NCBI RefSeq assembly: GCF_014204985.1
Contig: NZ_JACHMP010000001.1
Location: forward strand, 4,526,001-4,590,000
Direction: 5' to 3'
Length of the DNA: 64,000 nucleotides
From: Streptosporangium becharense
GTDB lineage: Bacteria; Actinomycetota; Actinomycetes; Streptosporangiales; Streptosporangiaceae
A program made the translations under genes and the position numbers. How positions within the stretch are numbered: position 1 is the first letter of the stretch; every line of letters starts with the position of its first letter. Shown in pieces: positions 48,711 through 57,646 of this stretch. Under the pieces are notes generated by a model. The model was not told the origin of the DNA. It worked only from the letters and a program-made list of their open reading frames with translations, and did not search any database.

Positions 48711-50470
48711 GACAACTTCACCTCGATCCGCTGCCCGCCCTCGACCACGGTGCCGGTCAGCGCGGCGGGCCCGCGGCCCGGGGGTATGTCGTAGACCAGG
48801 ACGCCGTCGACCTTGGCCCCTGGGGGCAGGGCGACCGGCGGGCCCGTGGAGACCCGTGCCGGGGCGTGCGTGCCGCCGCGGTCGTCCACCAGGCTGAGCG
48901 GGGTGCGGCTGAGCGGCACCTGCTCACCACCGGTGTTGACCAGGGTCCAGGGGATCACGCAGAAGCGGCCCCGTTCCGGGGCGGCCCCCCGGTAGTCGGC
49001 CAGCCCGCAGACCGGAGCACTCGGAATGATCATCTGGGGGCCCGCGGCGAAGGGGCCGACCATGATCCTGCGGCCCACGTCGCCGACGCCGGTACCGCCG
49101 GTCCGCGTCTCCTGCCCGCCGCCGGTGGAGACCAGCACGACGGCCGTGACGGCGAGCGCGGCGAGCACGGCCAACGCGGCGAGCAGCGGGCGCCTGCGCG
49201 TCGCCGTCCGCGCGCCGTCAACCGCACCCTCCGCCGGGCCGTCCACCGGCCCGTCCATCGCACCCTCCGCCGGGCCGGGCTCGGCCGGGGCCGGGGAGCC
49301 GGACGGAGGCAGGGTCGGCGTCCGGTCCGGCGGGTGGTGCGGTCCGGGGGGTGCCGGGACGGCGAACGGGCGGGACGGCGACGTCGCGGCCTCCGAGGCG
49401 GGCTCGTGGAGCGGGGCCCGAACGGGTTCCGGAGGTGCGCCGGTGAGCCGTCCCACCTGCGCGTTCAGCACGCTGAGGGTCTGGGTGGAGTCGGGCTCCA
49501 CGTTGGCCGGCGGCTGCCACGACTCGTTCAGCAGCCCGGTGGCGGCCAGTGCGGGCGGCTCCGCCCGCACCGGGGCCGCGGTGGTGATCCCGCCGCCGAC
49601 CAGGGCGATCAGCAGGTCCTGCGCGCTGGGCCGCTGGAGCGGGTCCATCGCGGTGGCGCGGCGGACCAGGTCGTTGAGCGGGGCGGGCAGCGCCCCCAGG
49701 TCGGGCGGCCTGGTGAGCACCCGGGTGGCCATGGTCATCATGTCGCCGCGTCCGTAGGGGTGGCGGCCGTTGCCGGCGTACGCGACCAGGCAGCCCCAGG
49801 CGAAGATGTCCGCCGCCGGGGTGACGCCCAGCCCGCGGACCTGCTCGGGGGCCCACCAGCCGGGGGTGCCCATCACCTCGCCGGAGCGGGTGAAGCTGTG
49901 CGTGGCGTCGAGAGCGCGGGCGATGCCGAAGTCGATCACGCGGGGCCCGGACATGGACAGGATCACGTTGGCGGGCTTGAGATCGCGGTGGACCAGCCCC
50001 GCCACGTGGATCGCGGCCAGCGCCGCGGCCACCCCGAGGGCCACCCCGTGCAGGGTGCCGGGCTCCAGGGCACCGTGCTCGGCGATCTGCCGTGACAGCG
50101 GCGTGCCGGGGATGTACTCGGTGACCATGTACGGCCGGCCGTCGTCGTCGCCGTTGTCGAGCACCTGGGCGGTGCAGAACGAGGCCACCCGCCGGGCGTT
50201 CGCCACCTCCGCGTGGAACCGCGCGGCGAACCCCTCCTCGATCGCGAACTCGGCCTTGACCACCTTGAGGGCCACCGGCCGGCCGGTCGGCGCCAGCGCG
50301 AGGTAGACGGTTCCCATCCCGCCCTCGCCGAGGCGTCCGAGCAGGCGGTAGTCGCCCACCTGCTCGGGGTCGGTGGGCCGGAGCCGCTCGGCGCCGGGCT
50401 GGTTCACGACCTCTTCACCGGGAAGGTCCCCTCTCTCACTGGCGATCCCCCGTACGGCAACGTTATCCAC
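48707..50470 (-). CDS. PknB-like membrane Ser/Thr protein kinase
   Basis: 587 residues from GTG 50470, selected for GGAGGG seven bases upstream; an ATG at 50539 lacks a ribosome site. The kinase domain (about residues 38-300) has the glycine loop LGRLGEGGMGTVYLA, catalytic Lys in PVALKVVKAEF, HRDLKPANV, DFGIARALD and the activation segment GEVMGTPGWWAPEQVRG. A Pro-rich linker (about 360-430) leads to a single membrane span (RPLLAALAVLAALAVTAVVLVS) and an extracytoplasmic sensor of about 120 residues with DUF4352-like beta character (VIPWTLVNTGGEQVPLSRTPLSLVDDRGGTHAPA). First gene of a two-gene operon with the FG-GAP protein, which may act as its outside partner. Confidence 0.92.
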   Translation of the reverse strand: MDNVAVRGIASERGDLPGEEVVNQPGAERLRPTDPEQVGDYRLLGRLGEGGMGTVYLALAPTGRPVALKVVKAEFAIEEGFAARFHAEVANARRVASFCTAQVLDNGDDDGRPYMVTEYIPGTPLSRQIAEHGALEPGTLHGVALGVAAALAAIHVAGLVHRDLKPANVILSMSGPRVIDFGIARALDATHSFTRSGEVMGTPGWWAPEQVRGLGVTPAADIFAWGCLVAYAGNGRHPYGRGDMMTMATRVLTRPPDLGALPAPLNDLVRRATAMDPLQRPSAQDLLIALVGGGITTAAPVRAEPPALAATGLLNESWQPPANVEPDSTQTLSVLNAQVGRLTGAPPEPVRAPLHEPASEAATSPSRPFAVPAPPGPHHPPDRTPTLPPSGSPAPAEPGPAEGAMDGPVDGPAEGAVDGARTATRRRPLLAALAVLAALAVTAVVLVSTGGGQETRTGGTGVGDVGRRIMVGPFAAGPQMIIPSAPVCGLADYRGAAPERGRFCVIPWTLVNTGGEQVPLSRTPLSLVDDRGGTHAPARVSTGPPVALPPGAKVDGVLVYDIPPGRGPAALTGTVVEGGQRIEVKLS

Positions 50471-50634
50471 AACGGAACCCTCCGTCTTCTCCGCGTGCCC
50501 GCGCACGGCCCCCGATGCGGGAGACTTGTCGGATGGCATCGGAGCGCACCATTGGGTGAAAGTGGTAGACGAGTCAGCACCGGACACGGTCGACCGGCGT
50601 GGGCCGGGTCGAGCCGTCGCGCGAGGAATCAAGC

Positions 50635-51495
50635 ATGAGCCTTCTCGGCCCCGCTGAAATACGTATTCTGGCGGACAAGCTCAATATCCGGCCCACGAAG
50701 AAGCTGGGCCAGAACTTCGTGATCGACGGGGGCACGGTCCGCAGGATCGTGCGCGTGGCCGGTCTGAGCCCCGACGACGTGGTGATCGAGGTGGGCCCCG
50801 GGCTTGGGTCGCTCACCCTCGCGCTGCTCCCCGAGGTCCGCGGGGTGGTCGCGGTGGAGATCGATCCCGTCCTGGCGGAGCAGTTGCCGCGCACCGTCGC
50901 CGAGCACGCCCCGGAGGCCGCCGGCCGGCTGACCGTGGTGCACGCCGACGCCCTGCGGCTCCTTCCCGAGGACCTGCCGGAGGAGAAACCGACCGCGCTG
51001 GTGGCCAACCTGCCGTACAACGTGTCCGTCCCGGTGGTGCTGCACCTGCTCCAGGCGCTGCCGTCGCTGCGCAACGTGCTGGTCATGGTCCAGGCGGAGG
51101 TCGCCGACCGGCTGGCGGCCGTTCCCGGCTCCAAGGTCTACGGGGTGCCCTCGGTGAAGGCCGCCTGGTACGCGGACGTCCGCCGGGCGGGTTCGGTCGG
51201 CCGCTCGGTCTTCTGGCCGGTCCCCAACGTCGACTCCGGGCTGGTCTCGATGGTTCGCCGGGATCCTCCGGCCACCCGGGCGACCCGGGAGGAGGTCTTC
51301 GCCGTGGTGGACGCCGCCTTCGCCCAGCGCCGCAAGACCCTGCGCGCCGCCCTGGCCTCCTGGGCCGGTTCGGCCGCCGAGGCCGAGCGGGTGCTGCGCG
51401 CCGCGGGGGTCGACCCGTCGGCACGCGGTGAGCAGCTCACCGTGGAGGACTTCACCCGGATCGCGGAGCATCGAGCCGCTGAAAACCCTGCATAG
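50635..51495 (+). CDS. rsmA: 16S rRNA (adenine1518/1519-N6)-dimethyltransferase
   Basis: 286 residues from ATG 50635 with GAGGAA seven bases upstream. RsmA (KsgA) dimethylates two adjacent adenines in helix 45. Motifs: [21 protein letters not shown] at the N-terminus, SAM-binding [34 protein letters not shown] and the catalytic [15 protein letters not shown], followed by the C-terminal helical domain ([19 protein letters not shown]). Length normal. Precedes ispE, as in most actinobacteria. Confidence 0.96.
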   Translation: MSLLGPAEIRILADKLNIRPTKKLGQNFVIDGGTVRRIVRVAGLSPDDVVIEVGPGLGSLTLALLPEVRGVVAVEIDPVLAEQLPRTVAEHAPEAAGRLTVVHADALRLLPEDLPEEKPTALVANLPYNVSVPVVLHLLQALPSLRNVLVMVQAEVADRLAAVPGSKVYGVPSVKAAWYADVRRAGSVGRSVFWPVPNVDSGLVSMVRRDPPATRATREEVFAVVDAAFAQRRKTLRAALASWAGSAAEAERVLRAAGVDPSARGEQLTVEDFTRIAEHRAAENPA

Positions 51496-51530
51496 GTGGA
51501 GCATCGGGTCGCTGAAAGCCCTGCATAGTG
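51465..51530 (+). repeat. 33-bp tandem duplication at the rsmA 3' end
   Basis: The last 31 bases of rsmA including its stop (51465-51497) are repeated at 51498-51530 with a few changes (GGAGCATCGAGCCGCTGAAA against GGAGCATCGGGTCGCTGAAA, both continuing CCCTGCATAG). The second copy is non-coding. Confidence 0.85.
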
Positions 51531-51624
51531 GGATTTGTCAGTGCGTTTACATGGGCGGGAAGGGGTGCCCGTTACGATCTGACGTCGTGACCGATGAGCG
51601 AGCGCCCAAGCCCAAGAGGGACAA

Positions 51625-52545
51625 ATGAACCGTGTGACCGTCCGTGTGCCCGCGAAGGTCAACCTGCAGCTTGCTGTGGGGCCGCTGCGTGATGACGGCT
51701 ACCACGACCTGGTGAACGTCTTCCACGCCGTCTCGATCTTCGACGAGGTGACCGCCACCGCCGAGACGGGGATGAGCGTCAGGGTGGAGGGCGACTCTGC
51801 GGACCAGGTGCCGGAGGACGGTGACAACCTCGCCATCCGGGCCGCGCTCGCCCTGGCCCGCCACGCGGGGCGTTCCTACGGGGTGAGCCTGGTCATCCAC
51901 AAGGCGATCCCGGTGGCGGGCGGCATGGCCGGCGGCAGCGCCGACGCGGCCGCCGCGCTGGTGGCCTGTAACGAGCTGTGGGGGCTCGGCCTGCCGCAGG
52001 AGGATCTGCTGGAGATCGCCGCCGACATCGGCAGCGACGTCCCCTTCGCGCTGCTCGGTGGCACGGCCGTCGGCACCGGCAGGGGCGAGCGGCTGACCTC
52101 GCTGGAGGTCTCGGGCACGTTCCACTGGGTGTTCGCGCTCGCCGACGGCGGGTTGTCCACGGCCTCGGTCTACGCCGAGTGCGACCGCCTGCGCGAGGCG
52201 ACCGGTGAACGGGCCGCGTGGCCCAGGGCCAGCGAGGCCCTGCTGGCCGCGCTCCGCGCCGGCGACGCCAAGGCCCTCGGTGCCGAGCTGGCCAACGACC
52301 TGCAGCCCGCCGCCGTGATGCTCCGCCGCTCGCTGGCCCGGACCCTGGACGCCGGGCGTGAGCACGGCGCACTCGGTTCGCTCGTCTCCGGTTCCGGGCC
52401 CACCTGCGCGTTCCTCGCCGAGTCCGAGTCGCACGCGGGCGAGCTGGCCGCCGCCCTGCGCGGCGCCGGGGTCGCGCGCGAGGTCATCACCGCCCATGGT
52501 CCCGTCCCCGGCCCGACGGTCGTCCAGCGCGCCGACCGGACCTGA
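51625..52545 (+). CDS. ispE: 4-diphosphocytidyl-2-C-methyl-D-erythritol kinase
   Basis: 306 residues from ATG 51625 with AGAGGG upstream. IspE is the ATP-dependent GHMP kinase of the MEP isoprenoid pathway. Motifs: VTVRVPAKVNLQLAVGPLRDDGYHDLVNVFHAVSIFDEV (residues 4-42), the phosphate loop IPVAGGMAGGSADAAAALVACN (residues 93-114), SDVPFALLGGTAVGTGRGE and the C-terminal GSLVSGSGPTCAFL. A TACGAT hexamer near 51574 may be its -10 box, giving it a promoter separate from rsmA. Confidence 0.96.
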   Translation: MNRVTVRVPAKVNLQLAVGPLRDDGYHDLVNVFHAVSIFDEVTATAETGMSVRVEGDSADQVPEDGDNLAIRAALALARHAGRSYGVSLVIHKAIPVAGGMAGGSADAAAALVACNELWGLGLPQEDLLEIAADIGSDVPFALLGGTAVGTGRGERLTSLEVSGTFHWVFALADGGLSTASVYAECDRLREATGERAAWPRASEALLAALRAGDAKALGAELANDLQPAAVMLRRSLARTLDAGREHGALGSLVSGSGPTCAFLAESESHAGELAAALRGAGVAREVITAHGPVPGPTVVQRADRT

Positions 52546-52563
52546 CCCCGGGCCCTCACCCGT

Positions 52564-52590
52564 CGGCCGGGCCCGACCCGGGCCCGGCCG
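52564..52590 (+). terminator. Hairpin after ispE
   Basis: CGGCCGGGCCCG (52564-52575) pairs perfectly with CGGGCCCGGCCG (52579-52590) across a three-base loop, 18 bases after the ispE stop. Two copies of CCCCCTGAGCCTGG follow at about 52605-52645. No T tract. Confidence 0.7.
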
Positions 52591-52740
52591 CCGATCGGGC
52601 CCGCCCCCTGAGCCTGGTCCCGGGTTCGCCCCCTGAGCCTGGCCCTGAGCCCGGCCGGCCGGGCAGACCCCACCCCGGGCCCGGCCGGCGGTCCCCGGCC
52701 GGAGGCCGGACGAGCCGGGAGCGGATACCCTTGTGAAGCG

Positions 52741-54555
52741 ATGAATCTGGTCAATCTTGAGTCGGTCTCCCACTCCTACGGTCCCAAGCCTCTGCTCAGC
52801 GACGTCTCCCTCGGCATCGAGGCGGGCGACCGCATCGGCGTGGTCGGCCGCAACGGCGGCGGCAAGACCACCCTCATCTCGGTGATAGCCGGCGACCTCA
52901 AGCCCGACAGCGGCCGGGTCACGCACAACCGGGGGCTCCAGGTCGCCACGCTCTCGCAGGGCGACGACCTCGACCCGGAGAGCGCGGTGCGCGACCTCGT
53001 CCTGGGGGGCAGGCAGGAGCACGAGTGGGCGGGCGACGCGGGCATCCGTGAGATCCTCGCCAACCTGCTCGGCGACGTCGACCTGAACGCCCCCGCCGGA
53101 AGCCTGTCGGGTGGTGAGCGACGCCGTACGGCCCTGGCCAGGCTGCTCATCGGCGAGCACGACCTGATCATCCTGGACGAGCCCACCAACCACCTCGACA
53201 TCGAGGCCATCGACTGGCTGGCCGGTCACCTGTCGGGACGCCGTAGCGCGCTGCTGGTCGTCACGCACGACCGGTGGTTCCTCGACGCGGTCTCCACCAG
53301 GACCTGGGAGGTCGTCGACGGCTCCGTCGAGCGCTATGAGGGCGGCTACGCCGCGTACGTGCTGGCCAAGGCCGAGCGTGCCCGGGTGGCCGCGGCCGCC
53401 GAGGCCCGCCGGCAGAACCTGATGCGCAAGGAGATCGCCTGGCTGCGCCGCGGCCCGCCCGCGCGCACCTCCAAGCCCAAGTTCCGCATCGAGGCGGCGC
53501 AGGAGCTGATCGCCGACGAGCCCCCCGCCCGGGAGAGCGTCGAGCTGGTCAAGTTCGCCGCCGCCCGGCTGGGCCGGACGGTCTACGACCTCGAGGACGT
53601 CACCCTGCACGCCGGAGGGCCGGGCCGAGGCCCGCAGGTCCTCGACCGGGCCACCTGGCAGTTCGGTCCCGGCGACCGGATCGGCCTGATCGGGGTGAAC
53701 GGGTCGGGCAAGTCCTCGCTGCTCCGCCTGCTCGCGGGCACTGTCCAGCCCGACTCGGGCAGGGTCGTGCGCGGCCGGACGGTCCGTCTGGCGCACCTGT
53801 CGCAGGAGCTCGGCGAGCTCGACCCCGCACGCCGGGTGCTGGAGAGCGTCGAGGAGGTGCGCAAGTACGTCCAGGTCGGGAAGAAGGAGTGGACCGCCTC
53901 CCAGCTGCTGGAGCGCCTCGGCTTCAAGGGTGAGGCCCAGTGGAAGGTCGTCGGCGACCTGTCCGGCGGCGAGCGGCGCCGTCTGCAGCTCCTGCGTCTC
54001 CTCATGGACGACCCCAACGTGCTGCTGCTCGACGAGCCGACCAACGATCTCGACATCGAGACGCTCAACGAGCTGGAGGACCTGCTCGACGGCTGGCCCG
54101 GCACGCTCATCCTGGTCAGCCACGACCGCTACTTCCTGGAGCGGGTCGCCGACCGGGTCGTGGCCCTGCTGGGCGACGGCAGGCTGTCGATGCTCCCCGG
54201 CGGGGTGGACGAGTATCTCGCCCGCCGTTCCTCCGGCAGAGCGCTGTCGGCGAGGGCGGCGTCCGGCTCGGCGCCGGTGCCTGACGAGAGCGCGGCCCCG
54301 GCCGCCGGAGACGGCGCCGTCGCGTCCGGTCTGTCGACGAAGGAGGAGCGGGAGCTCCGCAAGGAGCTCTCCCGGCTGGAGCGCCAGCTCGACCGGCTGA
54401 GCGGCCGTGAGGCCAAGCTGCACGCCGCCATGGCCGACGCCGCCTCCGACTACGGCCGTCTGGCCTCCCTCGACGCGGAGCTGAAGGAGATCCTCGCGGA
54501 GAAGGACACGATCGAGTCCGAGTGGCTGGAGCTGGCCGACCGCCTCGGCGGCTGA
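52741..54555 (+). CDS. ABC-F family ATPase
   Basis: 604 residues from ATG 52741. Two ABC domains without membrane spans: first Walker A GRNGGGKTTLISVI (residue 37 on), signature LSGGERRRTALARLL, Walker B LIILDEPTNHLDIEAIDWL; second Walker A GVNGSGKSSLLRLL, signature LSGGERRRLQLLRLL, Walker B LLLDEPTNDLDIETLNELEDLL. The interdomain linker (about 215-290) is charged, and the C-terminus (about 530-604) is a coiled coil as in Uup. ABC-F proteins bind ribosomes and act in translation control or antibiotic protection; this conserved copy behind ispE is more likely a housekeeping Uup-like factor. Confidence 0.92.
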   Translation: MNLVNLESVSHSYGPKPLLSDVSLGIEAGDRIGVVGRNGGGKTTLISVIAGDLKPDSGRVTHNRGLQVATLSQGDDLDPESAVRDLVLGGRQEHEWAGDAGIREILANLLGDVDLNAPAGSLSGGERRRTALARLLIGEHDLIILDEPTNHLDIEAIDWLAGHLSGRRSALLVVTHDRWFLDAVSTRTWEVVDGSVERYEGGYAAYVLAKAERARVAAAAEARRQNLMRKEIAWLRRGPPARTSKPKFRIEAAQELIADEPPARESVELVKFAAARLGRTVYDLEDVTLHAGGPGRGPQVLDRATWQFGPGDRIGLIGVNGSGKSSLLRLLAGTVQPDSGRVVRGRTVRLAHLSQELGELDPARRVLESVEEVRKYVQVGKKEWTASQLLERLGFKGEAQWKVVGDLSGGERRRLQLLRLLMDDPNVLLLDEPTNDLDIETLNELEDLLDGWPGTLILVSHDRYFLERVADRVVALLGDGRLSMLPGGVDEYLARRSSGRALSARAASGSAPVPDESAAPAAGDGAVASGLSTKEERELRKELSRLERQLDRLSGREAKLHAAMADAASDYGRLASLDAELKEILAEKDTIESEWLELADRLGG

Positions 54556-54586
54556 GCCGGTCGCCGGGCTCACCGGAAGATCATGG

Positions 54587-54616
54587 CCCGCGGGTGGTTT
54601 GGTCCGTGCCCGCGGG
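54587..54616. terminator. Hairpin between ABC-F and marR genes
   Basis: The self-complementary word CCCGCGGG occurs at 54587-54594 and 54609-54616, so the two copies pair with a 14-base loop containing TGGTTTGGT. It lies just between the convergent stop codons (54555 and 54626). Confidence 0.5.
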
Positions 54617-54625
54617 GCAGAGAGG

Positions 54626-55177
54626 TCAGTGCGCTCCGGGGTCCGTGGCGTCGAAAGGGACGAGTAGCGTGCGCAGCAGGTCCGAAAGGACCTGCTGTTC
54701 GCGTTTTCCGAGGCCGGCCAGCAGGTCGCGCTCGCGGCGCAGCAGGTCGGCGAAGGCGCCGTCCACGCGGGTCCGTCCCGCGTCGGTCAGCGAGACCAGG
54801 ACCCCGCGCCGGTCCTCCGGGTCGGGACGGCGCCTGACCAGACCGGCCGCGGCGAGGCGGTCGATCCGGTTGGTCATCGTCCCGGACGTCACGAGCGTCG
54901 CGCGCAGCAGCGCACCCGGGCTCATCTCGTACGGCTCGCCGGCCCGGCGCAGAGCGGTGAGCACGTCGAACTCCCAGGTCTCCAGGTCGTGCTCGGCGAA
55001 GGCGGCGCGGCGGGCGCGGTCGAGGTGACGCGCGAGCCGGGAGACCCGGCTGAGCACCTGGAGCGGCTCCACGTCGAGGTCGGGCCGTTCCTGGCGCCAG
55101 GCGGCGACCAGGCGGTCGACCTCGTCCTGCGAGCCGGGGGGACGCCCGGAGTCGTGGTCCGGGTGGTGCGGGGTCAT
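54626..55177 (-). CDS. MarR-family transcriptional regulator
   Basis: 183 residues from ATG 55177. Winged-helix core: LSRVSRLARHLDRARRAAFAEHDLETWEFDVLTALRRAGEPYEMSPGALLRATLVTSGTMTNRIDRLAAAGLVRRRPDPEDRRGVLVSLTDAGRTRVDGAF, with the wing RRPDPEDRRGV intact. The N-terminal 30 residues are a polar extension. It is divergent from a Tam-like methyltransferase gene; two copies of a TCTTGA-N2-TCAAGA palindrome lie between them, so it is the likely repressor of both. Confidence 0.92.
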   Translation of the reverse strand: MTPHHPDHDSGRPPGSQDEVDRLVAAWRQERPDLDVEPLQVLSRVSRLARHLDRARRAAFAEHDLETWEFDVLTALRRAGEPYEMSPGALLRATLVTSGTMTNRIDRLAAAGLVRRRPDPEDRRGVLVSLTDAGRTRVDGAFADLLRRERDLLAGLGKREQQVLSDLLRTLLVPFDATDPGAH

Positions 55178-55193
55178 GACGCGAGTGTATCTG

Positions 55194-55242
55194 TCTTGAC
55201 ATCGAGATATCTTGCCGGGTATCACATGTCTTGATGTCAAGA
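55194..55242. promoter_or_regulatory. Two MarR-type operator boxes
   Basis: Box A TCTTGA-CA-TCGAGA (55194-55207, one mismatch) and box B TCTTGA-TG-TCAAGA (55229-55242, perfect). The boxes are 35 bp apart centre to centre; A lies in the marR promoter region, and B ends three bases before the methyltransferase start codon, where a bound repressor would block a leaderless or short-leader transcript. Confidence 0.8.
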
Positions 55243-55245
55243 GAT

Positions 55246-55998
55246 ATGTGGGATCCGCAGAGTTACAGACGCCACGCCGACGAGCGCTCGCGGCCGTTCT
55301 TCGACCTCGTCGCCAGGATAGCCGCGGAGCGGCCCGGCTACGTGGTCGACGCCGGATGCGGCACCGGCGAGCTCACCGGGTGGCTCGCCCGGCGCTGGCC
55401 CGGGGCCCACGTCCACGGCTTCGACTCCTCGCCCGCGATGATCGCCGAGGCCCCGGCCGGCGACCGGCTGACCTTCTCCGTCGACGACGTCACTCGGTGG
55501 CGGCCCGACCGGCCGGTGGACGTGATCGTCTGCAACGCCGTCCTGCACTGGGTGCCCGGACACCGGGAGGTGCTGGCGCGCTGGACGGAGGCGCTCGCCC
55601 CCGGCGGCTGGCTCGCCTTCCAGGTCCCGGGCAACTTCGACGCCCCCAGCCACGCCCTGGTCCGCGAGCTGTGCCTGGGCCCGTGGCGTGACCGGCTGGG
55701 CGACCTGGTGCGGCCCGCCCCGGTCGACGACCCGGGCGGCTACCTCGACCTGCTCACCGGGCTCGGCTGCCGCGTCGACGCCTGGGAGACCACCTATCTG
55801 CACGTGCTCACCGGTGATGACGCGGTGCTGTCGTGGATCAGCGGCACCACCCTGCGTCCCATGCTCGACCGGCTGGACCCCGGCGAGGCGGCCGAGTTCC
55901 TCGCCGACTGCGCCGCTCTGCTGCGGGAGGCGTATCCCCGTAGGCCGTACGGCACGGTCTTCCCCTTCCGCCGGATCTTCGTCGTCGCCCGCCGCTGA
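55246..55998 (+). CDS. Trans-aconitate 2-methyltransferase-like enzyme
   Basis: 250 residues from ATG 55246, where the protein begins with the family's MWDPQSYRRHADERSRPF; earlier TTG/ATG codons lie inside the operator. SAM-binding motif YVVDAGCGTGELTGWLARRWPGA, motif II VHGFDSSPAMIAEA, then VDVIVCNAVLHWVPGHREVLARW and LAPGGWLAFQVPGNFDAPSH. The terminal PRRPYGTVFPFRRIFVVARR agrees with Tam, which methylates trans-aconitate to detoxify it; other small acids are possible. MarR-controlled by position. Confidence 0.87.
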   Translation: MWDPQSYRRHADERSRPFFDLVARIAAERPGYVVDAGCGTGELTGWLARRWPGAHVHGFDSSPAMIAEAPAGDRLTFSVDDVTRWRPDRPVDVIVCNAVLHWVPGHREVLARWTEALAPGGWLAFQVPGNFDAPSHALVRELCLGPWRDRLGDLVRPAPVDDPGGYLDLLTGLGCRVDAWETTYLHVLTGDDAVLSWISGTTLRPMLDRLDPGEAAEFLADCAALLREAYPRRPYGTVFPFRRIFVVARR

Positions 55999-56110
55999 CC
56001 GTGGGTGCCGCCGGTTCCACGCACCGCGCCAGGTTTCCTGGACGGCTGGCAGAGCAGTGATGAAGACTGCGAGGAAGCGGTGGATACTCAGGCAAACCAG
56101 GGGATGACCT

Positions 56111-57589
56111 GTGGCGATGGAGATAGAAGACAAGTTCGACGTACCGGCGGACTACGAGCTGCCCAAGCTGACCGGTCTGCCGGGGGTCACGGAGGCCGTC
56201 GGGCCGAAGAGCCACCAGTTGGTCGCTCTCTACTTCGACACCCCGGATCTGCGGCTCGCCGCGCGCGGGATCACCCTGCGGCGGCGTAGGGGCGGCACCG
56301 ACCCGGGCTGGCACCTCAAACTCCCCAAGGCCAGGGGCGTCCGCCAGGAGATCACCCATCCGCTGACCCGGAGTACCAAGATCGTCCCAGTCGAGCTGGC
56401 GGATCTCGTCCTCGCCTACACCAGGGGCGCCCCGCTGGTGCCCGTCGCCGAGCTGGACACCCGCCGCTCGGTCACCACGCTGGTCAACGGCGCGGGCGTG
56501 CGGCTGGTCGAGGTCGCCGACGACCGGGTCAAGGGCACGGTGTTCGGCGACGCTTCGCACGTCGAGCGCTGGCGCGAGGTGGAGGCGGAGCTGCTGAACG
56601 GGGACGAGAAGCTGCTGGGCAAGGTCGGCAAGCGGCTCGGCAAGGCCGGGGCCGCTCCCGCCGCCTCGGCCAGCAAGCTCGCGCGCCTGCTGGAGGCAGC
56701 CGGATCGGTCTCCGCGCCGCGGCGGGCGGAGACCGGGCCGGGGTCGGCCGGCGAGGTCGTCGTCGGCTACCTCACCTCCCAGGTCCAGGCGCTGCTCTCC
56801 CAGGATCCCCGGGTCCGGCGGTCGGAGGAGGAGGCCGTGCACCAGATGCGGGTCGCCGCCCGGCGGCTGCGCAGCGCGCTGAAGTCGTTCAAGACGGTCG
56901 TCGAGAGCACCGGGAGCCTCCAGGAGGAGCTCAAGTGGCTCGGTGAGGTCCTGGGCGAGGCCCGCGACCTGGAGGTCATCAGGGAGCGGTTCGCCCACCG
57001 GCTCGACACCCTGGACGACCCGCTCGTCGTGGGCCCGGTCAGGAGCCGCCTCAGCTCCGACCTGCTGGACCGCGAGCACGAGGCCTACGACCGGATCAGG
57101 GAGGCGCTCGGCGGTGAGCGCTACTTCGCCCTGCTCGACGCCTTGGACGACCTGGTCGCCACCCCCGTGCTCACCAAGGCGGCCGGGAAGCCCGCCGGCA
57201 CCCTGGACTCCGTCGCGGCCAAGACCTGGCGGCGGGTCACCAGGGCGTACGAGGCGGCCCAGGCCATCGACGACCTCGCCGAGCGCGAGATCGCCATGCA
57301 CGAGGTGCGCAAGGCGGCCAAGCGGGCCCGTTACACCGCCGAGGCTCTCGGTAACAAGAAGCTGGCCAAGCGGGCCGAGGACGTGCAGGAGGTGCTCGGC
57401 ACCCACCAGGACGGCGTGGTCGCCCAGGAGCGGTTGGCCGCCGAGGCCGCCGCCGCCCGGCTGGCGGGGGAGGACACCTTCACCTGCGGCGTGCTGACCG
57501 GCCTGGAACGGGCCGCCGCCCAGCACGCCCACGACGAGTTCCCCCGGATCTGGGACGAGACCGTCGCCGCGGTCGCCGACCTGCTCTGA
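56111..57589 (+). CDS. CYTH-CHAD domain protein
   Basis: 492 residues from GTG 56111. The N-terminal CYTH domain (residues 3-195) has MEIEDKFDVP (the ExExK-type metal-substrate signature), LYFDTPDLRLAARGITLRRRRGG and HLKLPKA, and belongs to the triphosphate-tunnel fold. The C-terminal CHAD domain (about 215-492) is rich in conserved His and Arg/Lys: HQMRVAARRLRSALKSF, WLGEVLGEARDLEV and HEVRKAAKRARYTAEAL. CHAD domains bind polyphosphate; the CYTH half may hydrolyse tri- or polyphosphate. A mutT1-like gene and ppk follow on the other strand, which fits a polyphosphate role. Confidence 0.92.
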   Translation: MAMEIEDKFDVPADYELPKLTGLPGVTEAVGPKSHQLVALYFDTPDLRLAARGITLRRRRGGTDPGWHLKLPKARGVRQEITHPLTRSTKIVPVELADLVLAYTRGAPLVPVAELDTRRSVTTLVNGAGVRLVEVADDRVKGTVFGDASHVERWREVEAELLNGDEKLLGKVGKRLGKAGAAPAASASKLARLLEAAGSVSAPRRAETGPGSAGEVVVGYLTSQVQALLSQDPRVRRSEEEAVHQMRVAARRLRSALKSFKTVVESTGSLQEELKWLGEVLGEARDLEVIRERFAHRLDTLDDPLVVGPVRSRLSSDLLDREHEAYDRIREALGGERYFALLDALDDLVATPVLTKAAGKPAGTLDSVAAKTWRRVTRAYEAAQAIDDLAEREIAMHEVRKAAKRARYTAEALGNKKLAKRAEDVQEVLGTHQDGVVAQERLAAEAAAARLAGEDTFTCGVLTGLERAAAQHAHDEFPRIWDETVAAVADLL

Positions 57590-57595
57590 TCTCGC

Positions 57596-57623
57596 GGCCC
57601 GCCGTCCCCTCCGGCGGCGGGCC
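57596..57623. terminator. Hairpin between convergent genes
   Basis: GGCCCGCCG (57596-57604) pairs exactly with CGGCGGGCC (57615-57623) over a 10-base loop, seven bases after the CYTH-CHAD stop and before the mutT1 stop on the other strand. Confidence 0.65.
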
Positions 57624-57646
57624 GGTCCTCCGTCAGGTGAGGTGCG

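Noticed and set aside
51547-54573. 1008-residue open frame on the minus strand over ispE and the ABC-F gene
   Set aside because: Exactly antisense to two well-defined enzymes; no motif, low-complexity Gly/Val/Asp-rich translation, a known artefact at very high GC.
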